Below, one piece after another: positions 7,730 through 13,493 of a DNA stretch of 13,493 bases. Both the position numbers and the translations under genes were made by a program. Below the pieces are notes generated by a model that had not been told where the DNA came from, did no database searches, and was given only the letters and a program-made list of their open reading frames with translations. Position 1 is the stretch's first letter; each line of letters opens with the position of its first letter. The DNA is from Pseudomonadota bacterium (GTDB lineage Bacteria; Pseudomonadota; Alphaproteobacteria; Rhizobiales; Hyphomicrobiaceae): positions 1 to 13,493 of the forward strand of contig JAEZBZ010000199.1 of assembly GCA_023412745.1 (NCBI GenBank), in the 5' to 3' direction.

Positions 7730-9038
7730 CGACCGCGTGGGCTGCGACCGCGCCATAGCGGTAATAGGCTTCCATGACCGAGCGGAACCGGCGATTTGCG
7801 AACTCGGTCACCGGCAGCGGCAGTTCGGCATCCGCCAATTCACCCGCGACCCACTGGGCCAGCACGCCGCCGAACACTGTTCCCGGGGCGATGCCGCGGC
7901 CGTTGTAACCGGAAAAACCGATCGAACGCTTTCCGAACCGGTGCAGGCGCGGCATGTGATCCGTAGTCATGCCGATCTGTCCGTACCATCCGGTTTCGAG
8001 CTGGATGTCGCCGATGTACGGGAACAGCTTTTTCATCTCGCGCAGGGCGAAATCGCGATGGATTGCGCCATCGACGCCATCCAGTGTGCCGACGCTGCCG
8101 TAGACCATGCGACCGTCGGGTTCGACGCGGAACGAGCTGAGTACCGTCTTGGTGTCCCACGCGCCTTCGCCATTCGGCAGGATCCGGCTGCGTGCCTCGG
8201 CCGACAGCGGCGAGGTCGAAACGCTGAAGTATGGCAGGAACACCAGTTCCTCGCGGATCTCGGGATATGGAAAGACGGTGTAGGCATTGGTGGCGACGAT
8301 CACACGGTCCGCGCTCACCGAGCCCTTCGGCGTCGAGACCACGACGCGATCGCCATTCTCGATCACCGAGGTGACGGGCGACTTAGTATAGATTTGAGCG
8401 CCCTCGCTCAGGGCAGCTTTCGCCAAACCACGCGCGTAAGCGAGCGGCTGGATCAGGCCGGCGCGCGGGTCGAACAGCGATGCACGATAAGCGTCGGTGC
8501 CGGTGCGCGCCTGCGTCGCCGCCGCATCCAGCAGCTCGACCGCGACGCCACGCTTTGACCATTGCGCGTACCGGACTTCCAGTTCCTTGCGTCCCGCGTC
8601 TCCAACGCCGCAATGCAGCGTTCCGAGATTGCGCGCGCCGCAGTCAAGGTTGTACTTGGCAACGATATCGAAAACCACCCGCGTACCGAAGGCTAGAAGG
8701 TCGAGCAGGCGGGGGCCGTACACGGGGCCGAGCACCGCCGGCATGTCGTCCGGCAGCACCCACAATCCGGCATTCACGTTACCGGAGTTGCGCCCCGAAC
8801 AGCCAAACCCGATGTCGCTGGCTTCCAGCACAACAGCCGAGATGCCTTTCGCGCGCAGGTGCAGCGCCGTCGAAAGGCCGGTATAACCACCGCCGATGAT
8901 CGCGACATCGGTGCTTATCGTGCCTTCAAGAGTCGTCGTCGCAGGCGCCACCGGGGCGGATATGGCCCACAGGCCATGAGTAGTGGGCGTCACGGCATGG
9001 ATATGACTGTTCGCGAAGTGGTCGCTGACCTGTTTCAT
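7716..9038 (-). CDS. FAD-dependent amine/amino-acid oxidase (DadA/PuuB/OrdL type)
   Basis: A 440-residue flavoprotein of the DAO superfamily, which oxidises amines or amino acids to imines with FAD. The dinucleotide-binding fold is clear: VAIIGGGYTGLSTALHL (45-61) with the ribose-binding Glu in VVLEAS (69-74), then GCSGRNSGNVNAG (79-91), the flavin-contact motif seen in gamma-glutamylputrescine oxidase-like enzymes. The C-terminal GYNGRGIAPGT closes the FAD site. An upstream TTG could add 25 residues, but the ATG at 9038 has AGGA five bases before it and gives the usual family length, so it is preferred. It is divergent from the RidA-family gene, which would hydrolyse the imines it makes. The substrate is unknown; sarcosine, D-amino acids or glutamylated amines are all possible. 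Confidence 0.88.
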   Translation of the reverse strand: MKQVSDHFANSHIHAVTPTTHGLWAISAPVAPATTTLEGTISTDVAIIGGGYTGLSTALHLRAKGISAVVLEASDIGFGCSGRNSGNVNAGLWVLPDDMPAVLGPVYGPRLLDLLAFGTRVVFDIVAKYNLDCGARNLGTLHCGVGDAGRKELEVRYAQWSKRGVAVELLDAAATQARTGTDAYRASLFDPRAGLIQPLAYARGLAKAALSEGAQIYTKSPVTSVIENGDRVVVSTPKGSVSADRVIVATNAYTVFPYPEIREELVFLPYFSVSTSPLSAEARSRILPNGEGAWDTKTVLSSFRVEPDGRMVYGSVGTLDGVDGAIHRDFALREMKKLFPYIGDIQLETGWYGQIGMTTDHMPRLHRFGKRSIGFSGYNGRGIAPGTVFGGVLAQWVAGELADAELPLPVTEFANRRFRSVMEAYYRYGAVAAHAVGARV

Positions 9039-9399
9039 CGTAATCCTGAAAGATATTGGGGCTGTGTCGGGTTGCGCGGGCATCACGTCACTGTAAGCGG
9101 AGACGCCGGTCAACGCCCCGAGATGAGTTAATTGACGCGGAACCTAGCCCCCCTTTTCACTCACTGATGACGCTGTTTGTCGAGCAACTACCATGGACGT
9201 TGTACTGAAGAACGCAAGCTGCGCCAATCCGGAGACCCTCAAGCACGCGACGTCCGCGCTGTTTCCGCGCAGGTCTTCACCCGAAATTGCATCTGAGGCA
9301 GATGCTCGCCTCGCGACGCACCGCTATAGTTCCAAGGCCACGGCATAAACTTGAATCGCCGCACCTCATCATCCGTCGCATATCGGGATATCACACATC
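9039..9399. other. Divergent intergenic region, oxidase / RidA gene
   Basis: This 361-base stretch must hold the promoters of both the leftward oxidase and the rightward RidA gene. I could not place a convincing -35/-10 pair or an EcfG promoter; a GGAAC at 9139-9143 lacks a GTT at the right distance. A 51-codon open frame, ATG at 9193 to TAA at 9348, has no recognisable domain and no good ribosome site, and is left uncalled. Confidence 0.5.
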
Positions 9400-9792
9400 A
9401 TGAGACACGCCGTCAAAACCGAGTTGCCGCCGATCGATACCCCGCTCGAATGGGTGGTCACGGCGGACGGAAAATTCTACACGGCACTGGTCTCGGTGAT
9501 TCCAGGCGGCGGGATAGAGACAGGCGACATTCGCGCGCAAACGATCCAGACGCTTGAGAACCTCAAACATTGTCTCGCGGCCGCTGGCGGCACAATGGAC
9601 GACGTCGTTCAGGTGCTCATCTATCTGACCAACGGCGACGACGTGAAGGCCATGAACGAGATCTACGCGCAGTACTTCAATCAGCCCTATCCGAACCGGG
9701 CCACCGTCGTTGTGTCCGCTCTGGTCGTGCCGGGCTGTATCGTCGAGATGGTCGTCCATGCCCATATCGGCGCGGGCAAAGCCAAAACCTGA
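9400..9792 (+). CDS. RidA family (YjgF/YER057c/UK114) protein
   Basis: This 130-residue protein has the length and fold signature of the RidA family, trimeric enzymes that hydrolyse reactive enamines and imines to ketones plus ammonia. TLENLKHCLAAAGGTMDDVV (51-70) and VLIYLTNGDDVKAMNEIYAQYF are the typical central helices. The family's active-site Arg is present as Arg100 in YPNRATVVV, with the late acidic residue Glu116 in VEMVVHAHI. It therefore looks catalytically competent, but it differs from the housekeeping RidA at the N-terminus and in the strand after Arg100, so it is probably a specialised paralogue. It lies divergent from the FAD oxidase whose imine product it may clear. The ribosome site is weak (GGGAT 14-18 bases before ATG). 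Confidence 0.9.
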   Translation: MRHAVKTELPPIDTPLEWVVTADGKFYTALVSVIPGGGIETGDIRAQTIQTLENLKHCLAAAGGTMDDVVQVLIYLTNGDDVKAMNEIYAQYFNQPYPNRATVVVSALVVPGCIVEMVVHAHIGAGKAKT

Positions 9793-9798
9793 TGGCCG

Positions 9799-9832
9799 CG
9801 GGGCTGACGGGGGATCGCCCTGTCGAGCCCCG
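9799..9832. terminator. Bidirectional stem-loop between RidA and hydrolase genes
   Basis: CGGGGCT (9799-9805) pairs with AGCCCCG (9826-9832), and the helix continues inwards (GAC with GTC, then GGG with CCC) with one bulged base and one mismatch. It fills the 46-base gap between the two convergent stop codons. The rightward side is followed by a T-rich TGTTGTT. This is probably a shared transcription end for both genes. Confidence 0.55.
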
Positions 9833-9838
9833 ATGTTG

Positions 9839-10681
9839 TTACGCGCGAAAGAAGGCCAGCAACTCCGCGATCACCCAATCCGGCCGCTCCTCCGGAATCC
9901 AATGGCCGCATCCTTCCGCGATGCCGCCACGCACGTCCTCGGCCACCCGCTGCCAGGATTCCAGCGCCGTCATACGGCGGCCGCGACCGGCCTCTCCACC
10001 ATAGCAAAGCACCGGCATCCTGAGTTTGCCGTCCTTCAGGAACCGCTCATTGTCCGCCACATCCTGCGGCGTCGTGCGATAGAAATTGAAGCCCGCCCGC
10101 ATCGCTCCGGGCTGGCGATAGGTGCGCAGATACTCCTGTTGCGCCTCATCAGAAATCGCATCCGGCCGCGCGCCCCAATTGCGATAGAAGAAGCTTAAGT
10201 AAATATCCTCGCGGCCCGCCGTCAGCGCCTCGGGGAAATCCAGCTCCCAATGCAGGCCATGATGCCAGCGATTGTTGAACATAGCCGGCGTGCCATCGCC
10301 CGGCACCGGCACATCGAAAATCGCCAGCTTGCGCACGGCATCGCGATGTTGGGCTGCTAGCGAGAACGCGACCGGGCCGCCCCAATCGTGCCCGACGACG
10401 AGAAGCGAAGTCTCTCCCAGAACAACGTGCGCCAAGCGCCACAGATCATTGGCAATGGTTTTCTTGTCGTAGCCACCGACCGGCCTTGATGACTCGCCAA
10501 GCCCGCGCAGATCCGGCGCGATAACGCGATAGTGTGGCGCCAGACCAGGAATGATGTCACGCCACATGTACCAGGTCTGCGGCCAGCCATGGATCAGCAG
10601 GACAGCCGGCCCGCTTCCCGCCGTGACGTAGTGGATGCGCACATCGCCGAGATCGGCATGTCCATGTTCGAGCTGCGTCAT
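9839..10681 (-). CDS. Alpha/beta hydrolase, epoxide hydrolase-like
   Basis: A 280-residue alpha/beta-fold hydrolase. HGWP (31-34) supplies the oxyanion region, DLRGLGESSRP (57-67) is typical of epoxide hydrolases, the nucleophile elbow GHDWGG (97-102) has Asp99, and the catalytic His is His260 in GCGHWIPEERP. An Asp nucleophile points to epoxide hydrolases or haloalkane/haloacetate dehalogenases rather than Ser esterases. Tyr residues in the cap (FFYRNW, FNFYRT) favour epoxide opening. The acid partner may be Glu230 in CYGGEAG. An upstream TTG would extend the protein by 64 residues, but that extension is unconserved-looking and overlaps the csbD-like gene's promoter and first codons. The ATG at 10681 has GGAGGA 11 bases before it. 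Substrate unknown. Confidence 0.88.
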   Translation of the reverse strand: MTQLEHGHADLGDVRIHYVTAGSGPAVLLIHGWPQTWYMWRDIIPGLAPHYRVIAPDLRGLGESSRPVGGYDKKTIANDLWRLAHVVLGETSLLVVGHDWGGPVAFSLAAQHRDAVRKLAIFDVPVPGDGTPAMFNNRWHHGLHWELDFPEALTAGREDIYLSFFYRNWGARPDAISDEAQQEYLRTYRQPGAMRAGFNFYRTTPQDVADNERFLKDGKLRMPVLCYGGEAGRGRRMTALESWQRVAEDVRGGIAEGCGHWIPEERPDWVIAELLAFFRA

Positions 10682-10804
10682 GAGCAATAGTTTCCTCCGT
10701 ATCGTGGCTTTGATCGGCCATCTGTCGGCTGATTGTAGCGCGCCGGTTTGCGGCCCGAAGGGAGAATTTCGGCAGAGCAGCCATCGATCCCTATCGCCGC
10801 CGTT

Positions 10805-10829
10805 GGAACCTCCGTCGACGGACCGCGTT
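10805..10829 (+). promoter_or_regulatory. EcfG-type general stress promoter of the CsbD-like gene
   Basis: GGAAC (10805-10809) and CGTT (10826-10829) are separated by 16 bases, matching the known alphaproteobacterial EcfG promoter form GGAAC-N16/17-CGTT. The -10 element ends 33 bases before the csbD-like ATG, leaving room for a short leader with the AGAGGAG ribosome site. This predicts control by the PhyR-NepR-EcfG general stress response; the regulators themselves are not in the window. Confidence 0.75.
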
Positions 10830-10862
10830 TTCTGCCCAGAGCTTCTGTAGAGGAGACAAATC

Positions 10863-11078
10863 ATGGGCAGCACGACCGATAAGGTGAAGGGCTACGCCAA
10901 CGAAGTTGCAGGCAAGGTCAAACAGGGCGTTGGCCGCGCGATCGGCAATGAGCAGATGGAAATCGAAGGCGTGGCGCAGGAAGCCAAGGGCGAGGCCCAG
11001 AAGGCCATGGGTAAAGCCAAAGGCGTTGTGAAAGACGCCGCAGACAAGCTCGCCGACAAGGCACACGAGAAGCTGTAA
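10863..11078 (+). CDS. CsbD family stress protein
   Basis: A 71-residue, highly charged, Lys/Ala/Glu-rich protein of the CsbD family. It shows the family's repeated helical pattern: DKVKGYANEVAGKVKQGVG, then GNEQMEIEGVAQEAKGEAQ, then further KAKGVVKDAADKL repeats. CsbD proteins are small soluble proteins induced by general stress in Bacillus and in many proteobacteria; their biochemical role is not established. AGAGGAG lies seven bases before the ATG. The EcfG-type promoter upstream and a rho-independent terminator 16 bases after the stop define it as a single-gene transcription unit. Confidence 0.93.
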   Translation: MGSTTDKVKGYANEVAGKVKQGVGRAIGNEQMEIEGVAQEAKGEAQKAMGKAKGVVKDAADKLADKAHEKL

Positions 11079-11093
11079 GGCTCGCCACCACGC

Positions 11094-11131
11094 GCGGGCG
11101 TCGCTTGAGACTTCGCGGCGCCCGCTTTTTT
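11094..11131 (+). terminator. Rho-independent terminator of the CsbD-like gene
   Basis: GCGGGCGTCGC (11094-11104) pairs with GCGGCGCCCGC (11115-11125) over 11 bp with one G-U wobble, around a 10-base loop, followed by TTTTTT (11126-11131). It is a textbook intrinsic terminator on the + strand. The facing - strand gene ends eight bases beyond it. Confidence 0.92.
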
Positions 11132-11138
11132 GCGCGCT

Positions 11139-11615
11139 TTAAAAAATCTCTCCGATGCGCTCGAGACGGCTGGACATTGAGGCGATCTGATTGCGTTTGT
11201 GGCGGATCGCAGCAAGTGCAGCCGCTTTGCCTTTAGCACCCAAGCGAACCCCGACATACTCATCGGCGATTGCTGCCCATTCTTGTTTTCGAACCTTCCT
11301 GTCACGGTTCATCTGCTCCAGGATTTCATCGAACTTCGCAGCATCTGCCCGACTGTCGCGCAGCGAAGTCAGATAATGAGCGACGACGGCTCCGTTGGCG
11401 GGAGCATATTTCGGTGACTTTGGCGGACGCGCGTATGGAGCCGTCCCGAGCGCAGCCTCCACTCGCTTGCAGAATTCCCCGACCGAAAGCTCATCGTGCG
11501 CACTCAGAAGTTCGTTGAGACGCGCGATGTCGGTGGTTGCGGCCTTGTTACCCTGCCAGGCGGTCAACAGCGCCGCCAGATGGCCAAGGCCCTCTCTCAG
11601 GTCGCGGACCAGCAT
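11139..11615 (-). CDS. Unknown helical protein overlapping the ParA-like gene
   Basis: I do not recognise this 158-residue protein. It appears almost entirely alpha-helical, with a hydrophobic amphipathic start (LREGLGHLAALLTAW), a Pro-rich hinge near 63-74 and a basic C-terminal half (RKVRKQEW, AIRHKRNQ). The chosen ATG at 11615 overlaps the end of the ParA-like gene by 68 bases in the +1 frame, with GGAGG 12 bases before it. In the overlap, codons of this frame end mostly in G or C, while those of the ParA frame do not, so this frame appears to be the selected one. Translational coupling is likely. A genuine or artefactual frameshift joining it to the ParA-like protein is the alternative, in which case it would be that protein's C-terminal domain. 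It may act as a partner of the ATPase. Confidence 0.65.
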   Translation of the reverse strand: MLVRDLREGLGHLAALLTAWQGNKAATTDIARLNELLSAHDELSVGEFCKRVEAALGTAPYARPPKSPKYAPANGAVVAHYLTSLRDSRADAAKFDEILEQMNRDRKVRKQEWAAIADEYVGVRLGAKGKAAALAAIRHKRNQIASMSSRLERIGEIF

Positions 11616-12777
11616 GGAACAGACGAGCCTCCAATTTTGCACCGATTGGATCGAACATCTTGGCAATTTCGCCATCGGCCAAATACGCGATTTGCGAACC
11701 GGCAGTCCGCGCGATTGCAGCTTTCCGGCACACGTACGCGTCATCAAAGATAACCGGGGCTGGGCTTGCCGGCCAGAAATGGGCGAGGCCGTCTTTCAGT
11801 TCCTTCAGTGCGATAGTCTCGCTCAGGTTCAAACTGGGCTGCGCCGCGACCATGGTCGGAATGATCGCGGCGGGCTGGATTTGCGGCGCGATTGTCTTCT
11901 GGATCTGACGGAAGACACCGAGCGTATTGAGCGCTGCCGAAACCGACAGCCCGTCGAGAATGGTCGGGATGATGAAGTGCGTGCTGGCGCAGGCCGCGTT
12001 GACGGTGGCGGTCATCAATCGCGGCGGCGCATCGATGATGACGAGATCGAAGCGTTTCTGGAACTCCGGATCGCTGAGAATGCGCTGCGTGGCATAGCGC
12101 ACATCGGCGCCACCACCCTGCACCAGCCATTTGAACATGGCGCGGTTCTCGGCCCGATTGAGTTCGTAGAACGCCGGAAACAGACGCGAGCGCGGCAATG
12201 CGGGCTGCAGCGCCATCGTACGCGCCAGCGCATCCTTGGCATTGGTGGTGGGATCGAGAAGAAGATTGGCGCTGAAATCGACGTTGTCCGCGCCGTAGGG
12301 CAGCACCGCGTCGCTTAGCGAGCCTTGATAGTCGAAATCGACCAGCAGAACGCGCTTGCCGCGATCATCGAAATAGGCCGCCAAATTCGCGGCCAGCGTG
12401 GTTTTGCCTACGCCGCCCTTGAAATTGGCGACGACCACGATCGGGATGCTGTCGTTGATGCGCCTGAAGTAGCTCGCCGTATCGGCCTCTCGCAGCCAGT
12501 AGTCGACATCGCCACTGACCAATTGCTCGATCTGGCCGAGCTGACCCCGCAGCTTGCCGACGTCGGCGGTGCGTTCTTCGACCTCGGTGTGCAGTACGTC
12601 ACAGCGTTGGCGCAAATCCCCCAGCTCTTTCTGAGTCGTTTCTGGAATGCTCTTAGCGCCAAGTTTCCAGCCGATGCGCCAGCCAAGACCAAAAATAGTC
12701 GCCGCAGACGCCAGTGCGCTGAGCAGAGCCCCAATCACTCCAAGAGGCCAAGCGCTTAACCACCGCAGCTCGTTCAT
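11548..12777 (-). CDS. ParA-type ATPase with N-terminal membrane segment
   Basis: A 409-residue MinD/ParA-family P-loop ATPase. The deviant Walker A is KGGVGKTT (120-127), the switch region is VDFDYQGSLSD (146-156), and Walker B-like LVIIDAPP lies at 245-252. These proteins dimerise with ATP and position DNA, proteins or complexes. Unusually, residues about 8-37 form a hydrophobic segment (WPLGVIGALLS and so on), followed by a charged, heptad-like stretch (about 46-90, possible coiled coil), which predicts membrane anchoring with the ATPase in the cytoplasm. The ATG at 12777 has GGGGGAG seven bases upstream; an earlier TTG is unsupported. The last 22 residues lie in the overlap with the next gene and look unconstrained. 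No ParB, plasmid replication or chemotaxis gene is near, so chromosome or plasmid partition is not indicated. The cargo is unknown. Confidence 0.82.
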   Translation of the reverse strand: MNELRWLSAWPLGVIGALLSALASAATIFGLGWRIGWKLGAKSIPETTQKELGDLRQRCDVLHTEVEERTADVGKLRGQLGQIEQLVSGDVDYWLREADTASYFRRINDSIPIVVVANFKGGVGKTTLAANLAAYFDDRGKRVLLVDFDYQGSLSDAVLPYGADNVDFSANLLLDPTTNAKDALARTMALQPALPRSRLFPAFYELNRAENRAMFKWLVQGGGADVRYATQRILSDPEFQKRFDLVIIDAPPRLMTATVNAACASTHFIIPTILDGLSVSAALNTLGVFRQIQKTIAPQIQPAAIIPTMVAAQPSLNLSETIALKELKDGLAHFWPASPAPVIFDDAYVCRKAAIARTAGSQIAYLADGEIAKMFDPIGAKLEARLFHAGPRPERGPWPSGGAVDRLAG

Positions 12778-12880
12778 CCCAGCTCCCCCGCCACCGTCTG
12801 GCCCAAGACAATCAGACGTAGACAGACGAGTCAAAGAGCAGCGGCGGAACCGTTGGATAAGCTGTGCATGCGCGATAGCA

Positions 12881-12895
12881 CAACGCGCAGCGTTG
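12881..12895. repeat. Inverted repeat upstream of the ParA-like gene
   Basis: CAACGC and GCGTTG flank GCA as a perfect 6-bp dyad about 110 bases before the ParA-like start. CGTTGGAT also occurs directly repeated at 12851-12858 and 12891-12898. The 179-base gap between the two - strand genes should contain the ParA-like promoter, so these could be operator elements. No T-run makes a terminator role certain. Confidence 0.3.
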
Positions 12896-12956
12896 GATGC
12901 GCGCCTGCGCGTCGCGAAATCAATGCGTTGATGACCGGTTGGCGATCAGGCCGCCG

Positions 12957-13493
12957 TCACGCCGAGCCCTTCAGCGGGAACTGATAGGCCACGGTCTGCG
13001 ATCGTCCGTCGTCCACCAAGTCGGTGGCTTCAGGACCCGGATCGTCGGGCGCACGCGGCGGCACGAAGATCTTAGCCTCAAGCGGACGGCCGGGTCGCCG
13101 AACCGGCCGCGAAATCGTGGGTGATCCCATTGTCGTCGTCTGTGCGGCCGTCACTGGCACCTCCGACGACATCTGCAACGGCTTTTCCGTCATTTCGGGC
13201 TTCCGCCTTTCGGCCGCGACGCGGTCCTTGCTTTCGGGCGCCACCGCGGCGGCCACTACCGGCGCGGGTGCTGGCGGCGCTGCCTTGGCCGGCTCGGACT
13301 GTAGCGCCGGCTGCGTGGTCACCGCCGGCTTTTCGGGTTCAACCGAGGCAATCGGCTCTGGCTTGGGCTGACGTGCCGGCTCTGGCTGCGCAGGCGCGGG
13401 CGCCGTCTCGACAACCTCGGCATCGACTGCCTTGGCAGGTGCTGCGGGCGTGACCGTGACTGTCGCGACCTCGGGCTCCGGCGTAGCATCGGC
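12957..13493 (-). CDS. Pro/Ala/Glu-rich protein, C-terminal part
   Basis: The frame is open from the right window edge to the TGA at 12957, giving the last 178 residues of a longer protein whose start lies outside. About 120 residues are low complexity, rich in Pro, Ala, Glu, Val and Thr (EPEVATVTV, QPKPEP, APPAPAPVV), as in flexible linkers of envelope-spanning or surface-exposed proteins. The last 50 residues are more ordered looking: RPVRRPGRP, KIFVPPRAPDDPGPE, then SQTVAYQFPLKG. No known domain is recognised. An internal GTG at 13322 is probably not the start because the compositionally identical sequence continues upstream of it. It lies 179 bases upstream of the ParA-like gene on the same strand. 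Confidence 0.6.
   Translation of the reverse strand, partial: ADATPEPEVATVTVTPAAPAKAVDAEVVETAPAPAQPEPARQPKPEPIASVEPEKPAVTTQPALQSEPAKAAPPAPAPVVAAAVAPESKDRVAAERRKPEMTEKPLQMSSEVPVTAAQTTTMGSPTISRPVRRPGRPLEAKIFVPPRAPDDPGPEATDLVDDGRSQTVAYQFPLKGSA

Noticed and set aside
7737..8558. A 273-codon + strand frame over the oxidase gene
   Set aside because: It is the shadow of a gene with an intact FAD-binding fold; no domain is visible in it.
9039..9113. N-terminal extension of the FAD oxidase from an upstream alternative start
   Set aside because: The ATG at 9038 has a well-placed AGGA and gives the usual family length; the 25 extra residues resemble nothing in the family.
9139..9163. GGAAC in the oxidase/RidA intergenic region as a second EcfG promoter
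   Set aside because: No GTT occurs 16 or 17 bases downstream, so the -10 half of the promoter is missing.
9193..9348. A 51-codon open frame between the oxidase and RidA genes
   Set aside because: It has an ATG and a stop, but no ribosome site, no motif and no codon bias to set it apart from chance.
10682..10873. 64-residue N-terminal extension of the alpha/beta hydrolase
   Set aside because: It would overlap the EcfG promoter and start of the CsbD-like gene, and the internal ATG at 10681 has a strong ribosome site just before the conserved fold begins.
11548..12777. ParA-like gene as evidence of a plasmid or partition locus
   Set aside because: There is no ParB, no replication initiator and no parS-like repeat, and the predicted membrane segment is atypical of partition ATPases.

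Overview
The window looks like chromosomal DNA of a GC-rich alphaproteobacterium. Rhizobiales is likely, probably the Bradyrhizobium/Rhodopseudomonas/Afipia group. The grounds are an SDHAF4-type (DUF1674) protein, the strong G/C preference at third codon positions, a tRNA with an encoded CCA end, and an EcfG-type stress promoter (GGAAC-N16-CGTT) in front of a CsbD-family gene. The exact genus is inference.

Left part (1-2887): a small SDHAF4-like gene (+) converges on a ROK-family sugar-kinase gene (-). The ROK protein is the most striking object in the window. Its sequence motifs occur in circularly permuted order: the usual C-terminal half comes first, then the usual N-terminal half with the DIGGTN phosphate loop. 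A tRNA-Thr(CGT) gene follows, flanked by two stretches without convincing genes (about 550 and 800 bases). The last 13 bases around the tRNA 3' end recur with one mismatch about 395 bases downstream, which may be the scar of an old integration.

Centre (2888-10681): a catabolic block for nitrogen compounds. hyuB, hyuA and a threonine-aldolase-like gene form a tight + strand operon. An FAD-dependent amine/amino-acid oxidase of the DadA/PuuB type faces them on the - strand and is transcribed away from a RidA-family imine deaminase gene. HyuBA would hydrolyse a cyclic amide with ATP, the oxidase would form imines, and RidA would hydrolyse them. The substrate is not visible from sequence. An epoxide-hydrolase-like alpha/beta hydrolase (-) converges on ridA across a strong stem-loop.

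Right part (10805-13493): an EcfG promoter, a CsbD-like gene and a clear rho-independent terminator. After these come, on the - strand, a predicted membrane-anchored ParA-type ATPase, an overlapping unknown gene in the +1 frame, and, upstream of both, the C-terminal end of a Pro/Ala/Glu-rich protein that runs off the window. The ParA/overlap pair is an unassigned two-gene unit worth attention.
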